NCBI RefSeq assembly: GCF_963169125.1
Contig: NC_084795.1
Span: 275,724,122 to 275,788,121, forward strand
Direction: 5' to 3'
DNA length: 64,000 nt
From: Humulus lupulus
Taxonomy: Eukaryota > Streptophyta > Magnoliopsida > Rosales > Cannabaceae
Positions within the stretch are counted from its first letter, which is position 1, and each line of letters begins with the position of its first letter. A program made the position numbers and the translations under genes. Below the pieces are notes generated by a model, which saw only the letters and a list, made by a program, of their open reading frames with translations, was not told the DNA's origin and made no database searches. This document shows positions 23,120 to 34,439 of this stretch, piece by piece.

Positions 23120-24551
23120 TTACGTCTCATTGAATGAAACATTGAATATAGATTGTTGTACTCTCCAGTATGGTAAGCTTCTCATTATTCCCTCATAAGA
23201 ATCGCAAGCATAACCCTCCCACATTGCTATGGTAGCAGCAAACTTTGTCCAATCAAAACCGTGCTGCACATTTTTGCCACAAGTTGCACGACTAAACACC
23301 GTCTCTGCTAGGTGATTATCCCTCAAAAATAAAGACTTGAGGCTACTAATTCTGTGTTGCTGCAATTCTGACAATAGTACAACCTTGCTGTTTTCTACTT
23401 CAACTTTCATAGCTACCACTTCGGAAGCCTTCCAGCAGTAGTATTGCACCACCTGTTAAACATAATTTAGAGAGAGACTTGGTGGATGAAATATGAAAGA
23501 ATTTCAAGGTGGCAAACTTGTTGCTGCAACGCACTAGCCCCAGTGATACCACCTCTAAAAATTCTAGATAATACAGATGGTGGTCAGAAAGTAGTCTTCA
23601 ACAATGGTAAAATAAATGACATCAAACCCAAGCCTTAGCTCTACATAAGTTTTTCAGTTCAACACTCTGCATAAACCACCCTCAGATTACAAGTTGCAGA
23701 ACTAGAAAAAACATGCATATCTTCCATACGAAGGGATATTCAAAAGAAAATTCCAATTACTCAAGAAAGAACGTATTTGTGCTATAGCGACTTGTTTAAT
23801 TCTTCAGCCATTTCAATTGCTAACATGTAGATCATAGATGCCATCAGTCAAGACGTCAAAAAATAAAACAATCCAAGTGAATTATAATTGTGTTTCCATG
23901 TTACCAAATGCTGCTTTGATAAACAATAGAAGAGGGGAAATGGAGCAACACTAAACTGCATAAAGGATTGAAAACACTATATGTGAATGTACATGACTCG
24001 CTCAAAACTTTGAGTAAGGACTCAAATTTAGATTACTAACAGACAACAAGGAAGAATTGGTGTTTCAAATGAAAGTAGTTTTAATCTTTGTAACACCAAT
24101 TCATGGCAACATAAGCATTGCTTTAATACCTGAAGTGCATGCAGGATATTGACAAACTCCTTGTCAAACAACTCATTTCCCCTTGCCAATTGCACTGGCT
24201 CCATTAATAACTCAGAGATATCAGAGTAGCAGCTCTTATCTTCAGAATAAAGTATGTCAAACCCAAGTACATGCAATCTTGCCCAACATATATCAAAACC
24301 CAAGCGGTCCTCAGAAGATTGACCCAGTGAAAACCAATACATATCACTGGATGCTGGAAGTGGTAGCCATTTGTTACTATGTAATGTAGTCTCTGAGAGA
24401 AGGGAAATAAGTTTAGTGTCCTCATCATAAGAACTCTCACGACTAAACCATAATGCCAAAGTAAGTCTTTCCCCATCAATAATCTGAGCACAAAAGAAAA
24501 ACAGCAACAGAGAATCAGCATTCATCTGGCACTTCATGTGCAGGAGTGACA

Positions 24552-24615
<64 letters not shown>

Positions 24616-25713
24616 ACCTCATCAACAGAATGAATGTTGCAGCTATCAGCTGTGTATATCACAACATCCTGAAAATATAGAGCTACTAGGTGAATAATGA
24701 GCAAATAACTGAAACTAAATCTCAATCAACTCTGTTTTTCCTTTCCTTAGTTCTGATTTGACACATTCAAATACTCCCAAAGGGTCTTTGGTCTTCCATT
24801 CTAATGCATGAACCAAACAAAGAAACTAAAGAAAATCATTACCAAGCATAGTATCCCTACTTACTCCTCTCAATGGTACAATAGTTTGTGGTTCCCCATC
24901 CTGAAAGTGGAAAAGTCCCCCACTGAAATCATCCTCGTAGTTATTCAGATAACAAACTGCCTTTTACAATAAAAAATGAGGAAAACTGTCAGTCTGGAGT
25001 ACCCCAAGTAACACAGTCCAAATAGATACATAAAAAAGGGTGAACATATGAAAATGGGCAAAAGGAAAATTGATAGGAAAAACTATCTAAGCAAAGCACA
25101 TGATCATAAAAAGTGAAAGTGAGACTCTTAAAACAAGTTTGAATACACACCGAAAAGTGCCTCTGCTCAAGATACGGTCTATTATCATCACTATGCCACC
25201 CAATGCTTGCTCCTCTAGTCCAACTGGAAACACATAGTTTACTAGCATCACATAACATAGTCCAAAAAATAGAAAATTTATTCAGTCAAGTAAAGAAAAG
25301 GAACCTGATCAAACCGGTGAACTCAACAAAGAGTTCATACTCGCAGCCGAAGAACTCCTCTACCTTCTCCTTTAACCTCTCTTCATCATAATGGTTTGAA
25401 GTTGTTAACAAAAATAAATGAAAAAGGAGAAGTGGGTATTGAGTAAATGGTGAATACCTCTAATAGAAATGAAGGGTCTGAGAAAAAGGGGAGAATTGGT
25501 GGCGATGAGATGAGAAAGAGTGGTGGAGAAGACGTTGGGCCTGTAACCCACTGTACTGCAACTCTTGTGGATGAATTCAAGTTCATTGCATTGATGGAGG
25601 GAAAGGAAATTGTGGAGGATCAGTCGAGATTGTTGGGTGTCCGCCTTCGATTGCTGCGCTGCGGATGCGGCCTCGGCCTCGGCCTCGGCCTCTCCCCCCT
25701 CGTCGACGATCAT
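23120..25713 (-). CDS. PKHD-type 2-oxoglutarate/Fe(II) dioxygenase, copy A
   Basis: Seven exons on the minus strand: 25,458-25,713, 25,305-25,380, 25,151-25,223, 24,865-24,960, 24,618-24,668, 24,130-24,483 and 23,120-23,452. This gives 1,239 nt and 412 aa, all junctions GT-AG with matching phases. The prolyl-4-hydroxylase-type core is complete: GWHSDDNRPYL supplies iron ligands H121 and D123, IHSVDE supplies distal H180, and GERLTL supplies R190 for 2-oxoglutarate. The sequence matches the plant family annotated as uncharacterized PKHD-type hydroxylase (At1g22950-like). The substrate is unknown; hydroxylation of a protein residue is an inference from the fold. No signal peptide or membrane segment is seen; the N-terminus is acidic and Glu/Ala-rich. 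The start is the ATG before IVDEGG; an upstream in-frame ATG 10 codons earlier exists but is not shared in context by unit B. Confidence 0.92.
24549..24613. repeat. (GA)n microsatellite in PKHD copy A intron 5
   Basis: About 65 bp of GA/GACA repeats, which begin (on the minus strand) four bases past the intron 5 donor. In unit B the tract is only about 20 bp (61,708-61,726). Confidence 0.9.
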
Positions 25714-26815
25714 AGTATGCAAAATAAAGAGAACTTTGTGCAAAATGGCTTTTTTCTTTTTTCTTATTCTTTCTTATTTTAGTTATTATTTTTTTTAAAT
25801 CCGATGATGTGGCGTTCATGAAATGGATTCTCTAAATAATATACCTCAATACATACAACAAAATCGCATGATTTCTTCATCAAAACAAAAAAAATCGCAT
25901 GATTTCAAATATGATTTTATGTTTTTAAAAATTAAAAGTTGTGGGTCCTAAAATAAACTTTTTTGGTTAAATATTTTTAAAAACTAATTTAAAATATAAA
26001 TTCAATTCTTCCGTTGGATTTAAAAAACGAAAATTTTAGAGTCTGATTGGTATCAGGTTTGGAACCAATTTTATGTTTCCAAATACTAAAAGCATGTAGG
26101 ACCCACAATAATATATGATTGGTTAGTCCTTTCTTAAAACTAAATCTAAATTTGATTTTAAAATTTTGCCTATACAATTGAAAACGATAAAAAGATGTTT
26201 TCTCTATTTCCTAATATTTTTAGTAAGATTTGACTTACTGATCGAGTATATATGTATATACATATATATATAAATATATGGGTGCATTTAAATGGTTACT
26301 ACACATTGATAATTACTTTAATATTAATTATTGAATTAAAATCAAAGGTCCATATTTATAATTGTTAATTAATATTTCTAAAAATAAATTTTGATTTTTT
26401 CAAATTTTTAGAAGGGTTACCTAATGAAAAACGTGTATTTATTATAAAAATGTAATATTGTAAATTTATTATTTTTCAAATGCATGTCAATTTCTAAATA
26501 TAGGTAGTATCTCTCATCAGTTGGAAACAACATTAATTATTACAAAAAATAACTAAATTCGAAATTAATATAGAAAAAAAATATTTACCTATTAGTGACT
26601 TGGTACTTGTTATACCAAGTCACTGTATTGTCACATCATCATAATTGTTAATACTCTTTTATGGGTAGTAACACTTATATACTGAAGCAATTTTATGAAT
26701 ATAATCAATGCACTATTATTAAATTTTACTTAATTAAATCTATTAAAAAATATAAAATCATACAACATATGTATATAGAATATATAAAATTAAAATAATA
26801 TTCAGATTCACTTCA

Positions 26816-26975
26816 ACCAATCACAGATTCAGTTTTTTAAAACTTAAAAACAGTTTACAGACATTGAACCAATCACATTTTCAGAAACATGTTTTTAGTC
26901 ACTAAATTCAGATTTTCATTTCAGAATCTCACTTTTAAAAAATACAGTTTTCTAATCACGAACCAATCAGACCCT
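26816..26975 (+). repeat. 160-bp direct repeat, copy 1
   Basis: Highly similar to 27,299-27,458. Both end in ACCAATCAGACCCT, whose complement resembles the GTCTGATTGGT found at about 26,040. Together this suggests termini of nested hAT-like elements. Confidence 0.75.
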
Positions 26976-27298
26976 ATATTTTCAGGATAATCCTACTTTT
27001 TTAAAAAAAATATTTTTTTTTCTTGCTACTTTTCTTTTATTTTTCTTACGTTCTTATTTTTTTTTTCTTTTGTCCTTTTTACAAGTCAATCTACTTTTTT
27101 TAAGATTATTTTGTATTTACTTCTATTTAAAATTTTTAGTCATCTATATAAATTTAGTAAAATAATTAATGACAATGCAATATTATTATGAATTTAATTA
27201 ATGCACTATTATTAAATTTTAATTTATCAATATAATTAAATTTTACTTTCAATTGTATCAATCACGTATTCAGCATCTGTTATATTTTCAACTTTAAT

Positions 27299-27458
27299 AC
27301 CAATCACAGATTCAGTTTTTTAAAACTCAAAAACAGTTTACTGACATTGAACCAATCACATTTTCAGAAACATGTTTTTAGTCACTAAATTCAGATTTTC
27401 ATTTCTGAATCTCACTTTTCAAAAATACAGTTTTCTAATCGCGAACCAATCAGACCCT
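27299..27458 (+). repeat. 160-bp direct repeat, copy 2
   Basis: Partner of 26,816-26,975, differing at a handful of positions. Confidence 0.75.
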
Positions 27459-27538
27459 TTAGAAACCCATCATCTTCCTCCCCTTTCACATCTCTCTTCT
27501 TCTCCATTGAAGATACTAGACCAGCAACCCTTTACTGC

Positions 27539-27591
27539 CATGAGAAGTTCGCCGGCTACGAGCTCCGACCACCCTCAACGGCGACAACATG
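27539..27591 (+). other. Possible first exon of the DUF1985 gene
   Basis: An ATG after a pyrimidine-rich stretch opens MRSSPATSSDHPQRRQH up to a possible donor (CAT|GTATTT). If real, the following intron contains the repeat A array and ends at the acceptor before 28,089. Weak evidence; no counterpart in unit B. Confidence 0.25.
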
Positions 27592-27677
27592 TATTTCTTG
27601 ATATTTTTTTTTTTTTACTTATTTCTACAACTTTTACTTTCACTCATTCCTTTACTCTTTCACTAACTTGATACTTA

Positions 27678-28012
27678 AACTAAGAGACCATATGTATCTC
27701 ATAGAGTCGCCTAGTGTAATTAAGTGTATTTTAGGGTCTCTCAGTGTAATTTTTTTCTTAATGTTAAAATACACTAAGCGACATTCTGGGTCGCTTAGTT
27801 CAAGTTTCTTCTTAATGTAAAATACACTAAGCGACATTTTGCGACCATCTCGGTCGCTTAGGATTGCTTAGTTCAATTTTTTTCTTAGATATTAAAATAC
27901 ATCAAGCGACCTTTGCGACCCTCTAGGTCTCTTAGGGTCGCTTAGTTCAATTTTCTTGTTGATGTAAAAATACACTAAGAGACCTTTTGTGACCTTCTGG
28001 GTCGCTTAGTTC
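27678..28012 (+). repeat. Repeat A: hairpin-forming minisatellite
   Basis: Four to five units of about 75 bp. Each has CTAAGCGAC or CTAAGAGACC, then 7-25 bases, then GTCGCTTAG, so every unit can fold into a stem of 9-10 bp. Units are separated by TTCAATTTT(C/T)TTNTTAATGT. Two degenerate units persist in unit B (62,825-62,960). Confidence 0.88.
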
Positions 28013-28088
28013 AATTTTGTAATAAATGTATGTACTTATTATTTACATTAATTTATATTGTTTTTGTTTGTTTGGTAAATTATTTCAG

Positions 28089-29418
28089 AATTTCTAGAGT
28101 TGTTTTAACAACGGAGCTTCCTTGTGTCTCGAGTGTTATTACGAATGAAAATGTACAAAGAAAATCTAAAATTAGCATTGGGTCTTCCATGCAATTATTT
28201 GAAAAAATAAATTCGTGGTTAACAAAAACTGACAAGAATGTTTTTAGAAAATATGGTCAGTTGGGTCATTTGTTGGAACCCCCTAGTAAAGGGAAATTTT
28301 GTGGGACCTTATCGCACCAGATAATTGTGAGGAGGATAAATTGTCAAAAAAAGCATGAGTGGTGGTTTTTGATAAATGGCAAATCTGTGAGGTTCTCTAT
28401 CAAAGAGTTTGCAATAGTATCTAGATTATACACTGGTGGCGAATTAACACCTGAAGAACTGAATGTGGTTTCATCAAACAACAATTTAAAGAATAAGTAC
28501 TTCAAGGATAAGTCTATAAAAATAGAGGATGCAACAAATTTCCTAGATAATATACCAAAAGTGGAAAGGATGAAAGATAGAATGAAGTTGTGCTTTATCT
28601 GCCTACTAAGTATGTTTCTTTTAAATTCAAGTGTCGGTACTACAATAGATTCATCTTGGCCGCAACTAGTGGACAAATTAGAGATATTTGATAAATATCC
28701 TTGGGGGAGGCTGGTATATGAGAAGATTATAGATCAAATCACTCGTGTAGACTTGCAGACAGATACTAATAAAGATCCTATCAGGTGGAACTTCATATGT
28801 TATCCTTGGATATTTCAAGTAAAAAATCTAAAATTTTGCATCTGGTTTTTTATAAATATGGTTTATCATATGTTTTTCATGCTTATAACTTTTGTTTTGA
28901 TTCTAATAGATATGTATTTGTGAAGCAATGCCAAAATTGAGAGAAATTATTGGACAAAGAATTTCTGGAAATCATATTCCACGATGGCTTGGTTAAAATA
29001 TAAATGTTAACCATCAAAATATCTCAACTGCTAGAATATCCAAAGTAATAGAAGAAGATGATGAGGTATTTATCCACATATAAAAATTGCTTGTGAATTT
29101 TTTAAAACGCAAATATATTTAGTTATGTTAACTTATTTTACTTTCCTTTCTTTGGTTTTTCAGATCTTTGTGCGACCTACTCTGTCTCCAAGTGCAAAGG
29201 AGAAAGGTAAATTGTTCTATGAAAGGCTTCATAGCTATGTAGACAATGCAGATGACATTATAGATCAGATCTCTTCATTTTTAGTCGGCAATGTCATCCT
29301 ACGTAATAATCCTCGTATTGTTGCGGGAGAAGAGGCCCAGATCCATCCAAAGTGTTCTACGCCAGATTGCCAACCTCCATCTCCTCATCCACCTTCCTCA
29401 GAGGGTCCTTCAACCTAG
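28089..29418 (+). pseudogene. DUF1985-type transposon-derived gene, copy A
   Basis: The main exon (about 28,089-28,818) encodes a DUF1985-like domain: KYGQLGHLLEPPSKGKFCG, then WWFLINGKSVRFSIKEFAIV, TGGELTPEELN, FICLLSMFLLNSSVG and IRWNFICYPW. The next exon (from about 28,911) reads CEAMPKL, GNHIPRWLG and then a TAA, followed in the same frame by a sensible continuation (NVNHQNISTARISKVIEED). The last piece (29,164-29,418) reads IFVRPTLSPSAKEKG and a Pro/Ser-rich tail. The TAA is shared by unit B, so the gene was dead before the duplication. DUF1985 proteins in plants are commonly carried by Mutator- or CACTA-like elements with Ulp1-type peptidases; no peptidase domain is seen here. Confidence 0.75.
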
Positions 29419-29644
29419 ATCTTTGTAGATTCTTCTATGCCACCTCCTCAGTTTACTCTAGCTTGTCTTGTGTTATCCTCACAATCTGCCCCAACTGATC
29501 ATGTTTATAGTGAATTATTGGAGTCACTAAAACGTTCCACGGTTGACTAATAAAAACTGCACATATCGAGATATGAGGAGATGGAACGTTTGAATAAAGA
29601 GAGGTATGAGGAGATAGAACGTTTGAATCTGCCCCACCTAAAAT

Positions 29645-29732
29645 TTCACTAAGAGACCCTGAGGGTCGCATTAAAGCATTTACACCTCATTTATAAGAGA
29701 CCCTCAAATTGCACTAAGAGACCCTGAAGGTC
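29645..29732 (+). repeat. Repeat B minisatellite, left part
   Basis: Units of about 65 bp with CACTAAGAGACCCTGAGGG, then TCGCATTGAAGCATTTACAC, then CTCATTTATAAGAGACC. Interrupted by the LTR at 29,733 and continuing at 32,389. Confidence 0.88.
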
Positions 29733-32388
29733 TATAATATTCGTTTTTACTAGTAAGGGTATTATGGTAAATTGTATGACATTATGTGTTTAATTATATG
29801 AATTATGATATGCCTAATTTACAATGTAGGTTTAATTATGTGTTCTGTCAAGCAATCAACACGCATTAGTTTCTTCAAGTGTTAGGGGCCAAAGTAGAAT
29901 TATGGGTTTTATGATAAAAAGTGTAATTATGAACAATTAAAGCTATTAGTTTTGGATAGAAATTACAATAAGGGTCTTAAGTGATTATTAAGGATAAATT
30001 TAAGGCTGGAGACAGAAAGGTCATTTGGTTTTTACATGATTAAGTCAGATTAAATAATTAATTAATAAGTAAAATAGGTTTAGACGTCGTATTTTCTTCA
30101 AACTCTGGTTTTGCGATAAGCTAAAGGGGAACAGACCAAGAACAATCTCTCGTTCTTGATCTGAGATTTTAAAGCTTGAGGTTTGGAGGCGATCATCAAT
30201 CTGGAATATTGAAAGGCTAGGAGATCCCATAGACATCAATGATCTAAGATTTTGGTGGCTGGATCTTGATCAGTAAGTGTTCAAACTTATGTTTAATGTT
30301 TTGTTAATCTAAGTTTTTGAAGATCTAAGACTGTTGTTATTGTTTCTAAGTTGATAACTGTTTAATATAGGTTTAGGGATGTTAAAATTCATGGGATTAG
30401 AATCATGTTAGGATACCTGTTTTGGTGGTTTGGGGTCGAGATTTTACAATTTGGCTCGAATTTCAGGTTTAGAAATTGCAACTGCGATCTTTGAAATTAA
30501 AGACTTAGCACGATCACGCCCAGCCCTGGCGCAACCGCACTACCTGTCTAGTTTGGCCTAGCGCTCTGTGAGCGCAACCGCGCCAGCTGCCCAAAAATGT
30601 GATTTTGAGGATATTTTTATGTACCTTTAGATATAAGTTGGTAATTGTTGGGACTATATGCAGAGGGGTTTTAAGACTTTCTTAAGAATGATATGAGGAT
30701 GAATTAATCATAGAAATAATACTAGTGGGTATAATTATGGTTTTGTTTGGTTAAGATTTTTTTAAAACAATGATATTATATGTTATGTATAGGCTCACTG
30801 AGGATACTTGAAGGGACGTGTTACGGTGTGCGGATCGCTGCTTTTGAGGTAAGAAGAATGGACACCTGCACGCAGGGTGTACGCTTAACGTACTCTATGA
30901 TAGAAACTATTTATGAGATATGTTTATGTTAATGCATGATTATGTTAGTGAATGTTTATGTTTAATGAGCTTATATGAACTATGGTTATGTTTTATGTAT
31001 GTGTATGTGATAACTGTTTGGCATGCTTACGTTTAAAATGTATGTCTACGTTACGAAAATGCATGCTTATGATATGTTGAAAATGCATGCTTACTGTTGA
31101 CGCCGTTTTTCGTCAAACAGTGAAAGAAGAGCACGTAAACGATAACTGAAAATGGCCAATTCAAATAAAACAATATAAACACACGATTTTTACGTGGTTC
31201 AGCAGTTAAATCTGCCTAGTCCACGAGTCTTTGTTATTAAACTCAAGATTATCTCTAGAAATTCTTCCAGAATGAATTCTCCAGAGTTTTCTCTCAAGGA
31301 TCAGAATTTCGGTCATTTACAATGGTGCATGGTTTCTCTATTTATAGAGAAGGCTAAAGAATACTATCCCACATATTTTGGGTAGTTACTCTTTTTGTAT
31401 AAATAAAATTAATGGCTTTAAATGCCTATAATCAGATATACAAAGAAACATCCCCTGAAGACCAGGAGACGTATGATTCCAAATAATATCTCACGATTCT
31501 AGGGGATTTACGATAATAAATGAGGATTACATCTCATATTTATAACACTTGCAGATATTCAAGGTGGTTATCGCGTATCTCCAAGGCTTTAGCCTCCCAG
31601 GTTTCCCGTCATCTATCGAGCTAGAAACATCTCCCGAGGCCACATGATTTTCGAGATCGTAAGTGCGTCGAGCTCGGGAATCCGGATCCGAAGTCGTCCC
31701 TGAAGATGAGTGTGTTCCCGGAGCTATCTTCCGAGATCATGAATACTTCAAGGTCACCATACTCGAGGTCGTCTATATCCTGCAAGCTCGACATACGATC
31801 CTGGAGCATGTTTCCAACCTTATGAGTCCACTGATTTGCGAATCCAACTTTCGAGATCATAATTAACATAGCTCGAAATCTGGGTATAACACTTACGTTA
31901 TACGATACTTGTCCAACTCAACTTGGAATACGCTTTCTTTTCATGAGTTTTGGTTTATGTTATATTATTATTACTGTTATTGATTTAAATTCCCGGTTAA
32001 GGTTATGGGGTTGTGGCATACACAGCTCTTCTTCATGGGCTTTGGCTCATGGGTACTCTATGCTGCAGATAAATGCAAAGATGTAGTTACTACGCAATAA
32101 GCTGGAGAGCTTCGGCGGAGGGCGTACATGTCAAGGATTTAACGATCATAAGGGATCGGGCTTACATTGAAAATTTACTAAGTATTTCTTTTAGAATGAT
32201 GTTTTAGATTTATGGATTGGATTTTGAGTTGTTTATTTTATTTATGAAAACTACGAAACTCTAGAGTTTCATTCTTTGAAACGTTTGAGTGGTCTTTATG
32301 AACGATTTTATAAATAAAAGAGTATTTTTATTTTAAACATTAATTATGGTAATTGTCAAATTAATGCTTCAAGAAATTGAGCGTTGCA
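29733..32388 (+). mobile_element. Solo LTR (long TGTAAC-type family, degenerated ends) inside repeat B
   Basis: The array is split with flanking AGGTC (29,728-29,732) and GGGTC (32,389-32,393), a 5-bp target duplication with one change. The left end TATAATATTCG and right end GAGCGTTGCA look like decayed TGTAAC...GCGTTACA termini. It carries the family's internal marker CTTTGGCTCATGGGTACTC followed by GCAGATAAATGC (about 32,038-32,075). It is 2.66 kb including a nested 0.8-kb solo LTR. Confidence 0.75.
31095..31891 (+). mobile_element. Solo LTR, TGTTGACGC family, copy 1
   Basis: 797 bp starting TGTTGACGCCGTTTTTCGTC and ending GGGTATAACA, with perfect target duplication CTTAC (31,090-31,094, 31,892-31,896). 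The first bases form an inverted repeat (GTTGACG...CGTCAAAC). Same family as 48,746-49,511. No coding sequence. Confidence 0.92.
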
Positions 32389-33445
32389 GGGTCGCATTGA
32401 AGCATTTACACCCTATTTATAAGAGATCCTCAAATTGCACCAAGAGACAATGAGGGTCACATTGAAGCATTTACACCTCATTTATAAGAGACCTCCAAAT
32501 TTCACTAAGAGATCCTCAAATTGCACTAAGAGACCTTAAGGGTCGCATTGAAGCATTTGCACCTTATTTATAAGAGACCTTCAAATTGCAATAAGAGGCC
32601 CTAAAATAGCACTAAGAGACCTAAGGGTCACATTGAAACATTTACATCTCATTTATAAGAGAATTGCACTAACAGATCCTAAGGATTACATTGAAGCATT
32701 TAGACCTGATTTATAAGAGACTCTCAAATTGCACTAAGAGACCCTAAAATTGCATTTGGAGACCCTCAAATTACTAATAAAAAAGGCTTATATAACACAT
32801 ATAAATGATGAATTGACTTGTAATTGAATTTTTTATTAATAATAGTAGGAGTTATATAGTCGAATTAGTAGTCCTATAATTGGACTTTATAATGTGATTC
32901 AATGATGAAAGTACTTATGTAGTGATACTAATTGGTTTATTATCAACAATAAAATCATATTCAATAAGTAAATCACCTATACAATATTATTAAATGATCA
33001 AATTATTAATGAAAGGTCTTTTAATAATGTAATTCAATGATTAAATTAATTATAATAATATTTTATAATATAATTGATTGATTAAATCACTTTTATAATT
33101 TAGATCTCACTTATAGGAGACCTTGAAATTACACTAGGAGACCCTGAAATTGCACTAAGAGACCATGAGGGTCGCATTGAATTATTTAGACCTCACTTAT
33201 AGGAGACCCTGAAATTGCACTAACAGACCATGAGGGTCGCATTGGATTGTTTAGGCCTCACGTATAGGAGACCCTGAAATTGTACTAAGAGACCTTGAGG
33301 GTTGCATCAGAATATTTAGACCTCACTTATAGGAGACCTTGAAATTACACTAGGAGACCCTAAAATCGCACTAAGAGACCCTAAGAGTCCCATTGGATTA
33401 TTTAGACCTCACTTATAAAAGACTCTGAAATTGCACTAAGAAACC
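32389..33445 (+). repeat. Repeat B minisatellite, main array
   Basis: About ten degenerate units of 60-70 bp, with a 300-bp AT-rich break at about 32,780-33,100. Two sub-versions are visible: GAAGCATTTACACCTCATTTATAAGAG on the left side and GAATTATTTAGACCTCACTTATAGGAG on the right side (each given here in part). Ends in degenerate sequence near 33,445. Confidence 0.85.
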
Positions 33446-33930
33446 TTGAGGGCCGGATAGAGTCCCCTAGACCAGTATTAGGACACTATCTGAAATGCAC
33501 TAATATGCAAAATTACCTGTTCAGATACTGTATTATGAAAAATTACTTTTTGAACCTTGTATGGCGTAAAATGTTTCAAATAGACTCATGCTCTTCCTTG
33601 TAAGGCCAAATTGGCTTCCTTCATGCATATCAATGATGCATAGTGTACCCATTGTAACCAAGCCACATAAGATTCCTTCCATCTGTTTTGGTCTTGTCCT
33701 TTTAGCGCTAAGCTTTGGTTTTTGAACTGTTGGGGCCTAAATGCAGATCGTATTGGTGTTTCGAGATGTAATGAATGGTTCCATTTCCTAGCCAATAACG
33801 CTAACAGACCACCAAATTTATCATTTAATGAGTCCATGTCAAGAGCTTCAGTGTTAGTGGATTTAATATGAAGGGAAAGAAATGGAATCAATAATGGAGA
33901 GCAGCCAAATCTGTTTCACAGGATGTGCGA
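33446..33930. other. Unassigned stretch before a LINE tail
   Basis: A 101-codon minus-strand frame lies at 33,586-33,891 but shows no domain I recognise. Probably part of the LINE relic or unrelated repeat. Confidence 0.35.
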
Positions 33931-34437
33931 GATTTTTAACAAGCGCATGCAAGAATGGGGAAATTTGAATTTGATTGAGGACGGCCAACAATGGGTTCAT
34001 CCTCCTCCAGGATGGATTTGCTTCTCTACGGATGTGGTGGATCACGAATCAAGGAGCTTACTTGGTGGCATTGTGTCGTGACAGTAATGGCAAAATCGCA
34101 CGAGCAGTGGTAGATAAGGTGATCCAAATAGACCTGATGATAGCTTAGGCTTCATGTTGGCTGCAAAATAAGCAGCTACAATGTCTCTGGATGTTGTGGT
34201 GTTCAAGAGTGATAATGCTTGTGCTATTGAGACCTTTAAAGAAAATGGTATTATGCAAGCAGGGGTATTGTTTATTTTGTTTGTGATTGTTTGTTGTTTT
34301 AGTTAGTTGCTGGTTGTTGGGTATTTTGTTGTTTGGTTTTTCAGTTTGTTTGGAGTCCTTGTTCAGACACCTTTTGTAAGATTTTACTCTATTTTAATGA
34401 AGTTGCCTCCCTATTTAGAGGAGAGCTCCTAATAAAA
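33931..34437 (+). pseudogene. LINE 3' end relic with RNase H-like remains
   Basis: Fragments QQWVHPPPGWICFSTDVV and LLGGIVSRDSNGKIARAVV recall the RVT_3 (RNase H-like) start of plant LINE ORF2. They are broken by stops and shifts. A GT-rich 3' UTR and a terminal A-run (34,432-34,441) follow. Different copy from the LINE in the duplication units. Confidence 0.6.
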
Positions 34438-34439
34438 AA

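Larger units (their letters stand above)
25727..27899. other. 2.17-kb segment absent from unit B
   Basis: Bounded by AAAATA on both sides (25,721-25,726 and 27,894-27,899); unit B has a single AAAATA there. It holds the PKHD upstream region, a repeat family segment at 26,278-26,505 (an inverted relative lies at 50,388-50,610), 160-bp direct repeats, and the pyrimidine-rich leader and possible first exon before the DUF1985 gene. Confidence 0.85.
2242..29064. repeat. Segmental duplication, unit A
   Basis: Collinear with 47,515 to the window end. Shared blocks are 2,242-3,147, 13,884-25,726 and 27,894-29,064 of this unit. The order is LTR end, LINE relic, PAP gene, PKHD gene and DUF1985 pseudogene. 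Exon lengths are identical between the units and introns are alignable outside transposon insertions. The blocks are interrupted here by the Copia/CACTA complex (3,148-13,883) and by several intronic insertions that unit B lacks. The left edge falls inside a minus-oriented LTR. Confidence 0.93.

Noticed and set aside
24204..24521. 105-codon minus-strand frame
   Set aside because: Alternative frame of PKHD exon 6, and crosses its splice acceptor.
25447..25782. 111-codon plus-strand frame
   Set aside because: Antisense to PKHD exon 1; a shadow of its acidic coding region.
29645..33445. Regularly spaced repeats resembling a CRISPR array
   Set aside because: Units are degenerate, the intervening sequences are themselves repeated, and the context is plant nuclear DNA.
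33586..33891. 101-codon minus-strand frame
   Set aside because: No recognisable domain and surrounded by minisatellite and LINE relic; kept only as unassigned.
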